64,000 bases of DNA from Cristatella mucedo (lineage: Eukaryota > Bryozoa > Phylactolaemata > Cristatellidae): positions 2,341,001 through 2,405,000 of the forward strand of contig WPIO01000005.1 in the NCBI GenBank assembly GCA_009760855.2. Direction: 5' to 3'. How positions within the stretch are numbered: position 1 is the stretch's first letter; the number at the start of each line of letters is the position of its first letter. Below, in pieces: positions 63,981 to 64,000 of the stretch. A model generated the notes under the pieces. It saw nothing but the letters and a program-made list of their open reading frames with translations. It ran no database searches and had not been told where the DNA came from. A program made the position numbers and the translations under genes.

Positions 63981-64000
63981 GTAAACGTGTCAATTTCTTT

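Noticed and set aside
1-64000. CRISPR array, prokaryotic operon or phage system
   Set aside because: No regularly spaced repeats, ribosome binding sites or co-directional compact genes; the window is eukaryotic.

Overview
This is a stretch of an animal (metazoan) nuclear genome, not a prokaryote. Coding sequence is sparse and split by long introns with standard GT-AG borders. The rest is microsatellite and transposon debris: LINEs with (TAA)n tails, tRNA-derived SINEs and hAT-type terminal-inverted-repeat elements. An invertebrate, perhaps a spiralian such as a flatworm or mollusc, is my guess from the bestrophin sequence and the LINE type; the window does not prove it.

The one gene I can assemble is a bestrophin, a calcium-activated chloride/anion channel of the plasma membrane. 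It lies on the + strand in 12 coding exons from about 20226 to 61196, roughly 41 kb. Exons 2-12 join in frame with matching splice phases and end in a stop codon. With the proposed first exon the total is 1923 nt, or 640 codons plus stop. The pore neck and the acidic calcium-clasp motif are both present. Exon 1 is the least certain part.

Layout. 1-20225 is gene-poor: GC-rich unassigned sequence at the left edge, a 280-bp alternating TG/CG tract (3928-4206), a SPIN-like hAT MITE (5086-5275), a CAG-rich block, a tRNA-like SINE set in the 3' tail of a LINE, a Gypsy integrase remnant (about 12571-12750), and an L2-type LINE whose reverse transcriptase/C-terminal frame is still open (18006-19178, minus strand). 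20226-61196 is the bestrophin gene; its introns hold most of the repeats, including a second, longer SPIN-like element (37494-37812), nested LINEs, SINEs, another hAT-like MITE and a possible LTR pair. 61197-64000 holds the 3' flank, further LINE pieces, a (TG)n tract and one possible internal exon of another gene at the right edge.

Two LINE families dominate. Here they are called LINE-A (3' hairpin with AGCGCC/GGCGCT arms and a (TTA)n tail) and LINE-B (3' tail ending in a motif like GTGGAGTTACGGAC). SINE-1 carries a tRNA-like head and the same 3' hairpin as LINE-A, as expected if it is mobilised by LINE-A. The most striking observation is the pair of SPIN-like elements, whose ends are nearly those known from tetrapod genomes and which suggest horizontal transposon transfer.
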